NCBI GenBank assembly: GCA_902529365.1
Contig: CABZWK010000003.1
Coordinates: 104,036 to 168,035, forward strand
Direction of reading: 5' to 3'
Source: an uncultured Balneola sp.
GTDB lineage: Bacteria; Bacteroidota; Rhodothermia; Balneolales; Balneolaceae
DNA length: 64,000 nt
The position numbers and the translations under genes were made by a program. Of this stretch, positions 26,862-36,377 are shown one piece after another; positions within the stretch are counted from its first letter, which is position 1; the number at the start of each line of letters is the position of its first letter. The notes below the pieces were generated by a model. It was not told the origin of the DNA and searched no databases. It saw nothing but the letters and a program-made list of their open reading frames with translations.

Positions 26862-27946
26862 TGAACAAGTTTGTCTTATTAGGATTGGTGCTTTGTTTGA
26901 GCTGCGGGGCGCCATCAATCCGAAAAAATTTGGACCTTACCTTACCTAAACACTATGTGGTTAACAAGGCAAAGAAAGCCTTAACCGTAGATGGACTAGC
27001 GAATGAAGAGGCTTGGGAGGATGCCGAATTGAGCGACCTATTTATGGATATTCAGGGTGCTGAACAAAGCACGCCTTACTATAATACACGGGTAAAAATG
27101 TTGTGGGATGACACCTATTTCTATGTATATGCCGAGATGGAAGAGCAGCATGTTTGGGGCGATATAAAAGAGCGAGATGCCGTGATTTTTTACAATAATG
27201 ACTTTGAGGTGTTCATTAAGCCTAATGAGTTTCAGCCTTATTATGCTGAGTTCGAGGTCAATGCTTTGGGAACATTGTGGGATTTATTTTTGGCCCGGCC
27301 TTACAGGAGAAATGGTCCTGTACTGGACGAATGGGATGTAAATGGGACTAAAGTAGGTATCGATATACAAGGTACTTTAAATGATCCAACGGACATCGAT
27401 AATGGATGGTCGGTTGAATTAGCCATCCCAATTGCGCCCATTAATGCGATCGACCGAGGACATTCGTTTGGCGAAGGGAGCATGTGGCGTGTTAATTTTT
27501 CGCGTGTCCAGTGGGAATATCAGCTCAATGGTAGTACCTACGAGAAGAAAACCGATAAGGAAGGTCGCCGATTACCCGAAAATAATTGGGTTTGGAGCCC
27601 ACAAATGGCCATTGATATGCATAGACCCGAACATTGGGGGTATGTATTTTTTGTCGATAATCCAGTAGATAGCACCACCCGCACTCATTTGAATCAATCG
27701 ACGGCCAGCGCATATCAGCTACTTTTTCACCTATACAGAAAACAAATAACTTTACAGAACAATACCTCTGAAAAGTCACGGTCATTTTTGGTTGATGAAG
27801 GTCCTGATTTTGAGGTAAATGGATATGTTTTTAACGCTGAATTTTCACCCACTAACCTAGGATTTGAAATCATACTAAAGGACAAATCGGATAATATATT
27901 GAGCATAAATCAAGATGGATACATAAGGAGTTCGCATGAAAAATAG
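26861..27946 (+). CDS. CBM9-like (DOMON-type) lipoprotein
   Basis: A lipoprotein of about 361 residues (MNKFVLLGLVLCLSCGAPS; lipobox LCLSC). I use ATG 26861, which overlaps the previous stop, instead of the TTG at 26855. Residues about 35-230 read as a family 9 carbohydrate-binding-like sandwich: LTVDGLANEEAWEDAELSDL, VKMLWDDTYFYVYAEME, DFEVFIKP, NGWSVELAIPI, WRVNFSRVQW. Such domains bind sugars or haem-like ligands at the cell surface. It has no catalytic motif. Coupled with a HExxH lipoprotein before it and a GHL10-like one after it (11 bp overlap), it probably handles a saccharide or glycoconjugate. Confidence 0.82.
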   Translation: MNKFVLLGLVLCLSCGAPSIRKNLDLTLPKHYVVNKAKKALTVDGLANEEAWEDAELSDLFMDIQGAEQSTPYYNTRVKMLWDDTYFYVYAEMEEQHVWGDIKERDAVIFYNNDFEVFIKPNEFQPYYAEFEVNALGTLWDLFLARPYRRNGPVLDEWDVNGTKVGIDIQGTLNDPTDIDNGWSVELAIPIAPINAIDRGHSFGEGSMWRVNFSRVQWEYQLNGSTYEKKTDKEGRRLPENNWVWSPQMAIDMHRPEHWGYVFFVDNPVDSTTRTHLNQSTASAYQLLFHLYRKQITLQNNTSEKSRSFLVDEGPDFEVNGYVFNAEFSPTNLGFEIILKDKSDNILSINQDGYIRSSHEK

Positions 27947-29009
27947 CCTATTATTAATGATACTTAGCCTAAGTCTGCTGAGCTGTTCGACTCCGCAAGT
28001 AGATAAGCAGCCTGAGGTAGACTCATTTATGGTTGCGGCTTGGACTGGAAGTGGAATCGCCGAAACTGAAGCGGAGTGGAGAGAAGAATTGGCCAGATTT
28101 TCGAAACATGGGCTTAGCGACTTATTCTTGTCCGCGGGAATTGAAGAAACCGCTCAAGTAGTTAAGTGGGCACAAGATTATTCCATTAATATCCATGCGT
28201 GGGTATGGACTTTAAACCGTCCTGGTGATACTACGGCTGCCAAACATCCTGAATGGTACGCTGTGAATCGAAACGGTGATAATTCGTACGATTACCGAGC
28301 CTATGTAGACTACTACCAATGGCTATCTCCTTTTTCGCCAGGCGCTAGGGACTTTATTACTTCCACCATGGTCTCCTACGCTAATATTCCAGACCTCACT
28401 TCGGTTCATCTAGATTATGTACGCTATGTAGATGTAATTTTAGGGGCTGACCTTCAACCCAAATATGATTTGGTGCAAGACCGTCAGTTCCCCGAATATG
28501 ACTACGGATACCACCCTATTGCCAGAGAAGGATTCAAAGAGATTTTTGGGGTAGATCCAATGGACTTAGAGCATCCCGAACTTAGTACCGAATGGCTTCA
28601 ATATCGACTAAATGCGGTGACTAGTTTGGTGAATGAAATAGCCCAAGAGATACATGCACGCGGCAAACAACTTAGCGCCGCCGTATTTCCTTTTCCAGTG
28701 ATGTCGCGGCAAATGGTTCGTCAAGATTGGGCCAGCTGGAATTTAGATGTCGCATTACCCATGTTGTACCACAATTTTTACCGACAAAATCTTGAATGGA
28801 TTAAATTTTCAGCCGAACAAGGTGTCCGTGAATCACATGGGCGTTTCGATGTCGTAGCGGGTTTATATATTCCTGCACTAAGTCCCGAAGAGCTTCAAAC
28901 CGCTGTGGAAAAAGCTAAAAATGGTGGAGCCAAAGGTATCTCGGTCTTTGACATTGGAGCCATGACACCCGATCATTGGGAGGTGTTAAAAAGTCTACCT
29001 AAACAGTAG
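27936..29009 (+). CDS. GHL10/DUF187-type putative glycoside hydrolase lipoprotein
   Basis: A 357-residue lipoprotein (lipobox LSLLSC), well placed behind AAGGAG at 27924-27929, which decides the ATG start. The sequence resembles the GHL10 family (glycosyl hydrolase-like 10): VHAWVWTLN-like INIHAWVWTLNRPGD, HPEWYAVN, YQWLSPFSPGARDFI, SVHLDYVRYVDV (D as candidate catalytic acid), and VALPMLYHNFY near the end. The fold is a TIM barrel. Activity in this family is poorly described, so glycoside hydrolysis is inferred. It closes the three-gene lipoprotein operon; the gene before it overlaps by 11 bp. Confidence 0.8.
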   Translation: MKNSLLLMILSLSLLSCSTPQVDKQPEVDSFMVAAWTGSGIAETEAEWREELARFSKHGLSDLFLSAGIEETAQVVKWAQDYSINIHAWVWTLNRPGDTTAAKHPEWYAVNRNGDNSYDYRAYVDYYQWLSPFSPGARDFITSTMVSYANIPDLTSVHLDYVRYVDVILGADLQPKYDLVQDRQFPEYDYGYHPIAREGFKEIFGVDPMDLEHPELSTEWLQYRLNAVTSLVNEIAQEIHARGKQLSAAVFPFPVMSRQMVRQDWASWNLDVALPMLYHNFYRQNLEWIKFSAEQGVRESHGRFDVVAGLYIPALSPEELQTAVEKAKNGGAKGISVFDIGAMTPDHWEVLKSLPKQ

Positions 29010-29038
29010 TTCACCCCCCAATCTTATTCATTCTTAAA

Positions 29039-32000
29039 TCACCTTAACTTTCTTCCAGGAGTGTACGGCGCCCCAGCCTTTTGTACCTGAATTTCGTATT
29101 TCTCTAGTTCAGACCAAAAATCCTGCAGCGATACTTTGAACTGATCAAATCCTTGCTTTGCTAAAGTCACATTTGTGCGATGCGTTTGCGTCGGGGGTAA
29201 ACTGGTTTCAGAAAGTCCATAGAGTACCTGATTTAGACGGCCAGCTATAGCGGGTTCTACTGAAATATCTTTAGACCGGCGAATTCGATCACCATACAGC
29301 TGAGTGCTGAGTTCTGCTTGCTGCTTTGTAAGTGTGGCTAATAGCTCGAAGAGGTCTGGAGCCAGCGTTGACGTTTGGACCAATGCTGCTTCTATGTGGC
29401 GAAGACGGTTCGAGGCTTCCCCAAGTGACCTTCCAGCGCTATTCATTTCACGCGAGAGATCATTTAGCTCTTTTTGAAAAGCAAAGGTTTCCTCAAAATC
29501 TCGACCTTCTATGGCGGGTATCGGCTTAACCACAAAGTCCTGCACACTTCCCTGGGTTTCTAATTTGCCATTATGTAGCACGTATAGTTCTACACTATAC
29601 TTTCCTGGCGCGGCCAGTGGTCCTTGTGGAGTTCCTGCCCATGGCGGTCGGAAACCAGGCGTAGCAAAACTGATAGGATCAGGGGGCGGTAAGCGTAGAT
29701 CCCAGGTTGTACGATGAAAACCACGGCTTCGTCCACCTTCTAACCATCGTACTGGTTCCCCTGACGCGTCTTTTATAAGCAACAATGTTTTTGGGACGTC
29801 CTCGAGTGCATCGGCCCGGAGGGCTTCCCACCCCGGAAAGGGAATGTCTTTACCGTCCGCTTCTAGTGCTTTTACTTCCGATTGCCGCTGCTGCGCCGCT
29901 GTTTCTGGTAAGTCTGCTAGGTAGTAACTAATGGTAGTTCCAAAGGGTGGATTGGGCGCTCGGTAGGCTGCAGAGCCTTGAGAAGGCATGCCAAGGGCTT
30001 GCATGGGCGTTTGTTCGATATACCACCACGCATCACGAACCGGAAAAATGGTGTGGCTTTGGTTCTCAGCCAAATCGGGTATATGCCGAAGTGGAGAATA
30101 ATTGTCCAGTATGTATATTCCTCGACCGAAGGTTCCCCCGATTAAATCGTGATCGCGCTCATGTAATTCAATATCACGATACGATATGGTTGGGGCAGAA
30201 GCAGCAAGCTTGATCCAATTTTCCCCAGCATTATATGAGAAATACATCCCATTCTCGGCGCCAATAAACAGTAAGTTTGACCGTACTGGATCTTGCTTAA
30301 TGGACCAAGCAATTACCCCATCAGGAAGGTCGCCAGAGATTTTTTTCCAGGATTTACCCCGATTGGTGCTCCTATATATATAAGGTGTGTAATCCCCTTC
30401 TTTGTGCGCGTCAGCTGCCACAAATACGGTTTGGGCATCATGCGAAGAGGCTTCAATATCGTTGATGAAAGACAACGGGGGCATACCAGGGAAATCCGCC
30501 GCTTGGGTCCAGCTTTGCCCGTCATCCTCACTAGCATGTACAAGTCCATCATCCGACCCAGTATAAAGCATCCCCGCCTGTACCGGTGACTCCGCTATTG
30601 CCGTCAGGGTGGCGAATTTAGACATAGCCCCATTGTCATACAACGCATCAATTCCTGGGACCCGATCCTGCATAGGTAATTTAAAAGGATTGGTGTTAGT
30701 GGTTAAATCTCCACTAATAGGCGTCCAAGAGTCTCCACGATTCATGCTTTTCCACACCCGTTGAGAACCGAAATAGAGTGTTTTGTTATCATGAGGACTT
30801 ATAACAATAGGTGCATCCCAATTGAACCGTTCGGCTGGATCTCCCGGAGAGGGCTGAGGCTGAATATCCATTAGTTCCTCGGTTCTTCTATCCAAACGAT
30901 ACAACACCCCTTGCTGAATTTCCATATACACAATGTTGGGATCCATTGGATCGAATGCCGCGTCATATCCATCGGCTCCCAGAGGTACATACCAATCCTG
31001 ATTCCGAATGCCCTCTCCGTTCAAGGTGCGTGAAGGTCCAATGAGGGTTCCTAAATCCTGCGCTCCCACCACCACATTATAGAAAGGTTCGGCATTATCA
31101 ACTCCAATTTTATAAAACTGGGCTATAGGTAAATTAGACAAAAACCTCCAGGTCTTTCCCTCATCAAAGGACTCATATAAACCACCATCTGAGCCTGCCA
31201 GCATATGCTCTGTATTCGATGGGTCTATCCATAAAGCATGATTATCGCTGTGCTTAGATCGACCCGTTTCTAAATAGTTAAAGGTTGCTCCCCCATCTCG
31301 AGTGACCTGATAAAACACATCCATTTGAACCACTACGTCTGGATTGGTTGGAGAAGCTTCAATCTCTTGATAATAATGCGGCCCCGTACCACCTGAGGTA
31401 TAGTTGTTACGCTTTTCCCAGCTCTCTCCTTTATCCGTTGAGCGATAAAAACCCTTATTAACTGGATCCGATTCTATGGTGGCATATACCAAATTAGGAT
31501 CTGCTGGGGTTACTGCTAAGCCAATTTTTCCCATATCCGCCTGTGGCAATCCACTCCTAAGCTCTGTCCATGAACGCCCATTATCCGTCGACTTATAAAT
31601 CCCAGAACCCGGTCCACCTGCCAAAAAGGCCCAGGTTTTACGGCGACGCTCATAGGTTGCTGCGTAAATCACCTCCGGATTCGAAGGGTCAAACTCCAAA
31701 TCAGTCGCGCCGGTTTGCTCGTCAATATCGAGCACCTGCACCCAGTTTTCACCGCCATCTGTTGTTCTAAAAACGCCTCTAAGGCCACCAGATGACCATA
31801 AAGGCCCCTCCGCCGCAACCAAAACCACCTCGCTATCTCGAGGATCAATCATAATTCGCCCAATATGGTCCGACCCGTCCAGTCCCATTTTCTTCCAACT
31901 TTTCCCTGCATCTTCACTTTTATACACCCCATCACCCCAAGCGACATGACGGCCACTCACATTCTCGCCGGTACCCACCCAAATCACCTTCGAGTTATTC

Positions 32001-32350
32001 GGATCAATCTCAATAGTTCCAATCGAATACGACGATTGATCATCAAAAATAGCTTCCCATGTCGTTCCACTGTTAACCGTCTTCCAAACGCCCCCCGAAC
32101 CTACCGCCACATACCAGGTCGACGGATGATTCGGATCCACTTTAATATCCGAAATCCGCCCCCCCATCACCGCCGGCCCTATCTCTCTTAGTGCCATACT
32201 ACGTGCCGCTGATTCATAGAGCTCTTGTATACTCCAACCCTTACTGGTTGATGGATTTTGAGCCATGATTGAAAATGAGATGGAAATAACGAACAAAAAG
32301 CTCAGACTAAAAAGGAGCTGTTTTTTTAGAATTGCGGTATGATTTGACAT
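29039..32350 (-). CDS. large secreted Asp-box (BNR/sortilin-like) beta-propeller protein
   Basis: A 1,103-residue exported protein. A signal peptide ends near SIMAQ. About eleven Asp-box-like motifs (SxDxGxxW) are spread over about residues 85-720, such as KSEDAGKSW, RTTDGGENW, KSTDNGRSW, RSTDKGESW, ASEDDGQSW and RSTNRGKSW. This is the propeller of the Vps10/sortilin and exo-alpha-sialidase-like group. The C-terminal third (residues about 760-1103) has a beta-sandwich (GKYSVELYVLHNGKLETQG) and a helical tail, as seen in many long Bacteroidota proteins labelled glycosyl hydrolase without proof. There is no T9SS sorting domain. It converges on the GHL10-like gene. Confidence 0.82.
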   Translation of the reverse strand: MSNHTAILKKQLLFSLSFLFVISISFSIMAQNPSTSKGWSIQELYESAARSMALREIGPAVMGGRISDIKVDPNHPSTWYVAVGSGGVWKTVNSGTTWEAIFDDQSSYSIGTIEIDPNNSKVIWVGTGENVSGRHVAWGDGVYKSEDAGKSWKKMGLDGSDHIGRIMIDPRDSEVVLVAAEGPLWSSGGLRGVFRTTDGGENWVQVLDIDEQTGATDLEFDPSNPEVIYAATYERRRKTWAFLAGGPGSGIYKSTDNGRSWTELRSGLPQADMGKIGLAVTPADPNLVYATIESDPVNKGFYRSTDKGESWEKRNNYTSGGTGPHYYQEIEASPTNPDVVVQMDVFYQVTRDGGATFNYLETGRSKHSDNHALWIDPSNTEHMLAGSDGGLYESFDEGKTWRFLSNLPIAQFYKIGVDNAEPFYNVVVGAQDLGTLIGPSRTLNGEGIRNQDWYVPLGADGYDAAFDPMDPNIVYMEIQQGVLYRLDRRTEELMDIQPQPSPGDPAERFNWDAPIVISPHDNKTLYFGSQRVWKSMNRGDSWTPISGDLTTNTNPFKLPMQDRVPGIDALYDNGAMSKFATLTAIAESPVQAGMLYTGSDDGLVHASEDDGQSWTQAADFPGMPPLSFINDIEASSHDAQTVFVAADAHKEGDYTPYIYRSTNRGKSWKKISGDLPDGVIAWSIKQDPVRSNLLFIGAENGMYFSYNAGENWIKLAASAPTISYRDIELHERDHDLIGGTFGRGIYILDNYSPLRHIPDLAENQSHTIFPVRDAWWYIEQTPMQALGMPSQGSAAYRAPNPPFGTTISYYLADLPETAAQQRQSEVKALEADGKDIPFPGWEALRADALEDVPKTLLLIKDASGEPVRWLEGGRSRGFHRTTWDLRLPPPDPISFATPGFRPPWAGTPQGPLAAPGKYSVELYVLHNGKLETQGSVQDFVVKPIPAIEGRDFEETFAFQKELNDLSREMNSAGRSLGEASNRLRHIEAALVQTSTLAPDLFELLATLTKQQAELSTQLYGDRIRRSKDISVEPAIAGRLNQVLYGLSETSLPPTQTHRTNVTLAKQGFDQFKVSLQDFWSELEKYEIQVQKAGAPYTPGRKLR

Positions 32351-32599
32351 GGAATTAGCTAAAGGTTAAATGGATTTGGTGAGGTTTTGATATGATTTTG
32401 GTGATGGTTTGATGATTATTTGGTAGGATTAAGATATAGATCATACTATCATATATGCGGCTTTTCATCAAGATGAACGCTAAGGATCCAAAAATTAGAC
32501 TCACACCAGTAATAACATATATCATAGTTTGACCCCTACTAAGTAAAGATATAGATTGCTAAATGGTAAATTATTTTCTCTATTTATACAATAAACCCT

Positions 32600-32971
32600 G
32601 TGATTCAACCACATACTAAAATATTCCTACTTTTAAGCATAATAGCATTATATGGGTGTATTACTCCCAATTATATCCCGTATGACAATAGTTCGCGAGA
32701 GCCTAAAGACGAAAACTTTGAGGTAAAGGTGTACACCCAAGAACAATTAAATAGTGATGAATATGAAATTATTGGTCAAATTTCTGTAGAAGGATGTAGC
32801 TGTGAAATAGAGAAGATGCTAAAAGAAATTAAAGACAAAGTAAGACAAGAAGGGGGCGATGCGATAATAGATCTGAGTTTAGGTGACGGAGTAGGCGGCA
32901 GGATAAGTACGGAAACCTATCTTATTTCAGGAAAGGTGATCGTGTTTGTCAAAAATAAGGTAGGCCAATGA
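32600..32971 (+). CDS. small hypothetical lipoprotein
   Basis: A 123-residue protein starting with GTG and having lipobox ALYGC (Cys20). The body reads VKVYTQEQLNSDEYEIIGQI, then EGGDAIIDLSLGDGVGG and a final strand (KVIVFVK). This resembles small envelope lipoproteins with a YbjQ/DUF4156-like alpha/beta layout, where a GDAI turn is common. I do not assign a function. Its stop overlaps the ATG of a 59-residue membrane protein (ATGA), so the two are translationally coupled. CSC at residues 61-63 is a curious pair. Confidence 0.7.
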   Translation: MIQPHTKIFLLLSIIALYGCITPNYIPYDNSSREPKDENFEVKVYTQEQLNSDEYEIIGQISVEGCSCEIEKMLKEIKDKVRQEGGDAIIDLSLGDGVGGRISTETYLISGKVIVFVKNKVGQ

Positions 32972-33147
32972 GAGAGATTTTTATCCGATCTCAAAAAATA
33001 CGGTGGTTCGGTTTTACCATACTACTTTTTACCTACGTACTCTTTAAACAGGATGATGTAGCGTATGTACTTTTAAGAGTCTTTTTCATGTGTGTAGTTG
33101 GTTATTATCTTGAAAGAATGATAACCGCTAGTTATGCTGAGGAATGA
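32968..33147 (+). CDS. small membrane protein, 59 residues
   Basis: Found by reading the frame after the lipoprotein gene. The ATG at 32968 overlaps that gene's TGA (ATGA), and the frame ends with TGA at 33145-33147. It starts MREIFIRSQKIRWFGF. Two hydrophobic stretches (residues about 13-26 and 31-48) suggest two short transmembrane helices, with KQDD as the turn between them. The coupled start and the hydrophobic pattern support a real gene. Function is unknown. Confidence 0.6.
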   Translation: MREIFIRSQKIRWFGFTILLFTYVLFKQDDVAYVLLRVFFMCVVGYYLERMITASYAEE

Positions 33148-33213
33148 TTTTGTCATAATAAGCTCTGGTTAAACTAATTAGTATTTTCTAATGTTATTTC
33201 AATTCCCCCAAAT

Positions 33214-33256
33214 AAAAAAACCCTGGTAATCAATATGTCATTGACTATAGGGTTTT
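33214..33256 (-). terminator. terminator after tRNA-Phe
   Basis: On the minus strand the stem AACCCT/AGGGTT is continued inward, after a small internal loop, by AGTCAAT/ATTGATT. Seven T follow (33220-33214). It lies immediately downstream of the tRNA gene. Confidence 0.75.
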
Positions 33257-33260
33257 ACAA

Positions 33261-33336
<76 letters not shown>

Positions 33337-33390
33337 AACCGAAAGGATGGCAAATATACACCCTTTAGCTTGGAGAAACAATACAGAAGC

Positions 33391-35094
33391 CTAAGTTTCC
33401 TTAACATCACGCAAATGAATCTGTAAGGATGTGTTGCCATTCCAGGTGTTTTCTTCTAGTTCGTATGCAATGTCGAATTTTTTTCCGTCCCTCACAATGG
33501 GCATTAAATCATGCATATTAAACCCAATTGCATCAAATATAGGAGAACCCTTCTGCTTTATTCGAAGTTTCAAGTGCCCATTCCCAACTATAGTCGGTAC
33601 TCCAACTGTGCTTAACCCCTTACTGGTAAACAGGGGTTTCGTATTGGCAGGGCCAAATGGTTGAAACTGATAAAGCAATTTCCAGAACTTCCCATCGATC
33701 TCTGCCATGTTTATTTCTGCATCAACCAGTAATTCGGCTTCAAAGGAGCTTCCTGAGAGTTCTTCTACGGCCTTGCTGTTCATTCGTTTTCGAAACTCTT
33801 TTAGTGCGCCATCCTTTAGAGTTAAACCAGCTGCGTATTCATGCCCACCAAATTGTTCCAGTAAATCTTCGCACTCCCGAATTGCCTCGTAAATGTTAAA
33901 TCCACGGATACTTCTGGCCGAGCCTTTGATCTTTCCATCGACCTCACTTAGCATAATGGCTGGCCTATGGTATTGGTCCACCAAACGGGAAGCAACAATG
34001 CCTATAACCCCTAAGTGCCAATCTGGATTAAATAGCACCAGTGCGGATATATGATCCATATTCAGCTGCTCTTCAATCTGTTCTACCGCCTCATTCATGG
34101 TGGTAGTATCGGTATCGCGCCGCTTCGCATTAATTCCTTCCAATTCTCTGGCCATTAACTTGGCTTCGGGCTCATCCTTTGCAATCAGTAACTTCACTGC
34201 TGTGGACGCATCTCCCATGCGACCAGCGGCATTGATTCGAGGCCCGATAGAAAACACAATTTTTTGGGTATCCAATTCTGTTTGTGGTACTCGAATTAAG
34301 TCCATCAAAGCCTGAATTCCCACTCTAGGATTTGTTCTAAGTCGCTCTAAACCTGCCCACATTAGTATTCGATTTTCGTCGATTATAGGCACTATATCCG
34401 ATGCTATGGACACAGCTAATAAATCCAAATAATCATAGGCGACCTTCGCAGGAAGTCCCAAACGAGCTAAGGTAGCTTGCATCAACTTGAAACCTACACC
34501 TGCCCCAGATAATCCATCAAAAGGATAGGAACAGTCTTCTCGTTTAGGGTCTAAGACGGCATAAGCATTGGGCAAGGAAGCCCCTACGGTGTGATGATCA
34601 CAAATAATAAGATCCATGCCCAAGGCTTTGATTTCCTCAGCCTCTTCAATGGCAGTAATTCCACAATCCACCGATACAATGACCTGTGCGTCCATCTGAT
34701 GAGCATACAGCACACCCTCGGGGTTAATCCCATATCCTTCTTTAAATCGATGTGGAATGTAATAATCGACTTCTACCCCAAATTCTTTTAAAAAGGAATA
34801 AACAATAGCTGTTGCGGTAGTACCATCAACATCATAATCCCCATATACCAGCACTTTTTCATTAGAACGAATAGCCAAGGACAGACGCTCGGATGCTCGG
34901 TCCATGTCTTTCATTAGAAAAGGATCGTAAAGTTCGTTTAAGGATGGTCTAAAAAATTGTTTTGCATCTTCAAAGCTTGATATACCCCGTATTGCCAATA
35001 GTCGAGCTATGGACTCCGGAACATTGAGCATATCCATTAAAGTGGATACAGCTTCCTCCTGTTCCGGCTGTGTAATTACCCAGCGGAATGACAT
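33391..35094 (-). CDS. recJ: single-stranded-DNA-specific exonuclease RecJ
   Basis: A DHH-superfamily 5'-3' exonuclease of about 567 residues acting in recombination and mismatch/base-excision repair. I place the start at the ATG at 35094 (MSFRWVITQPEQEEA) with AAAGGAAATC upstream; an open extension to 35139 looks non-coding. Motifs are VLVYGDYDVDGTTATAI, VSVDCGITAIEEA, ICDHHTVG, then SIGPRINAAGRMGDA, and the DHHA1 part HLGVIGIVASRLV and FGGHEYAAGL. The length fits the family. It is divergent from leucine dehydrogenase, with tRNA-Phe downstream. Confidence 0.96.
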   Translation of the reverse strand: MSFRWVITQPEQEEAVSTLMDMLNVPESIARLLAIRGISSFEDAKQFFRPSLNELYDPFLMKDMDRASERLSLAIRSNEKVLVYGDYDVDGTTATAIVYSFLKEFGVEVDYYIPHRFKEGYGINPEGVLYAHQMDAQVIVSVDCGITAIEEAEEIKALGMDLIICDHHTVGASLPNAYAVLDPKREDCSYPFDGLSGAGVGFKLMQATLARLGLPAKVAYDYLDLLAVSIASDIVPIIDENRILMWAGLERLRTNPRVGIQALMDLIRVPQTELDTQKIVFSIGPRINAAGRMGDASTAVKLLIAKDEPEAKLMARELEGINAKRRDTDTTTMNEAVEQIEEQLNMDHISALVLFNPDWHLGVIGIVASRLVDQYHRPAIMLSEVDGKIKGSARSIRGFNIYEAIRECEDLLEQFGGHEYAAGLTLKDGALKEFRKRMNSKAVEELSGSSFEAELLVDAEINMAEIDGKFWKLLYQFQPFGPANTKPLFTSKGLSTVGVPTIVGNGHLKLRIKQKGSPIFDAIGFNMHDLMPIVRDGKKFDIAYELEENTWNGNTSLQIHLRDVKET

Positions 35095-35162
35095 AGTTAT
35101 GATTTCCTTTATTTTTATTTTTATACATAAGAGGCACATTGGCTGTCACACCAATTGACCAG

Positions 35163-35182
35163 TTCAAACTATATTGTTTGAA
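35163..35182. promoter_or_regulatory. perfect 7-bp inverted repeat between recJ and ldh
   Basis: TTCAAAC and GTTTGAA (35163-35169 and 35176-35182) are separated by TATATT. It sits between the divergent starts of recJ and the leucine dehydrogenase gene, about 90 bp before the latter. A dimeric regulator site is possible; the protein is unknown. Confidence 0.4.
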
Positions 35183-35271
35183 TTATACTTTATTCCACAC
35201 TTAGATACTAAGTAAACCTCGAGGCTTTTTGGTATATTTATAAAAATACCACCTTCTAAGATCCATTCTTT

Positions 35272-36375
35272 ATGAGCGACGCTTTTACACTGTTCGGAAA
35301 AGCTACCGAAATTTCGTCTGGGCTTTTTTATACCCCTGTGTGCACACCTGCTACAGCCGCACATGAACAAGTCGTTTATTTCAAGGATGAAAAAACAGGG
35401 CTTCAAGCTATCATCGCCATTCACAATACCACTTTTGGACCCTCTTTAGGTGGCACCAGAATGTGGCCATATCCTAATCTTGAAGCCGCTCTGGATGATG
35501 TACTCCGGCTTTCAAAAGGCATGACCTACAAAGCAGCTATTTCCGGACTTAATCAAGGAGGAGGAAAAGCAGTCATCATAGGAGATTCAAGAACCGATAA
35601 ATCTGAAGAACTATTTAGAGCCTTTGGACGATGTGTAGATTTTCTAGCTGGGCAATACATCACCGCTGAGGATGTGGGCATGGACGAAGAGAATATGGCT
35701 TGGGTGCATCAAGAGACCCCTCACGTTACCGGACTACCAAAGCATTTGGGTGGCAGTGGTGATCCCTCTCCCTTTACTGCTCTTGGAGTTTACGTAAGCA
35801 TGAAGGCCTCAATGCAATACGCAACAGGCCAAGATAGTTTGGAAGGAAAGAAAATCGCCATACAAGGAGCCGGACATGTGGCATCCTATTTAGCTAAGCA
35901 CCTCCAAAAAGAAGGCGCAATACTATACATTTCTGACATATATCCCGAAAAATCCGAACAACTTGCTGCAGAAGTAGGGGCGGAGATCCTTGCCCCTGAA
36001 CATATTCTTTCCCACCGAATCGACATACTAAGCCCCTGCGCACTTGGTGGGGTGATCAATGACGATACGCTGGACCATTTAGCTTGTGACTTTATCGTAG
36101 GTGGTGCAAATAATATCCTCCAGGAAGAAGTACACGGCCAACGATTGAGAGAAAGATACATCCTTTACGCGCCCGATTATGTGGTAAATGCAGGGGGTAT
36201 CATTAATATTTCGAACGAAATAGATGGGTACAATCCCGAAAGAGCTACCGAACAAACCCGCGAAATTTATCACACCCTGCTAGAGGTCTTTGACTATGCA
36301 AAAACTCACAATCTTACCCCTAACATAGCGAGTAATCAAATTGTAGAACAGCGTTTAGCCAACGCTCAAAAATAA
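35272..36375 (+). CDS. leucine dehydrogenase (Glu/Leu/Phe/Val dehydrogenase family)
   Basis: A 367-residue NAD-dependent amino-acid dehydrogenase that deaminates branched-chain amino acids to 2-oxo acids. Typical blocks are PSLGGTRMWPY, GMTYKAAISGLNQGGGKAVI with the catalytic lysines, the Rossmann IAIQGAGHVASYLAK, and DFIVGGANNIL followed by VVNAGGIINISNEI. The length and N-terminal shape match leucine rather than glutamate dehydrogenases (about 420 residues or more). The start is set by ATG 35272. hslO follows after 2 bp and must be cotranscribed. An inverted repeat in the upstream region may regulate it. Confidence 0.93.
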   Translation: MSDAFTLFGKATEISSGLFYTPVCTPATAAHEQVVYFKDEKTGLQAIIAIHNTTFGPSLGGTRMWPYPNLEAALDDVLRLSKGMTYKAAISGLNQGGGKAVIIGDSRTDKSEELFRAFGRCVDFLAGQYITAEDVGMDEENMAWVHQETPHVTGLPKHLGGSGDPSPFTALGVYVSMKASMQYATGQDSLEGKKIAIQGAGHVASYLAKHLQKEGAILYISDIYPEKSEQLAAEVGAEILAPEHILSHRIDILSPCALGGVINDDTLDHLACDFIVGGANNILQEEVHGQRLRERYILYAPDYVVNAGGIINISNEIDGYNPERATEQTREIYHTLLEVFDYAKTHNLTPNIASNQIVEQRLANAQK

Positions 36376-36377
36376 TC

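Noticed and set aside
35095..35139. Upstream extension of RecJ
   Set aside because: The added residues are hydrophobic and basic in a pattern not found in RecJ, and the ATG at 35094 has a suitable ribosome-binding sequence.
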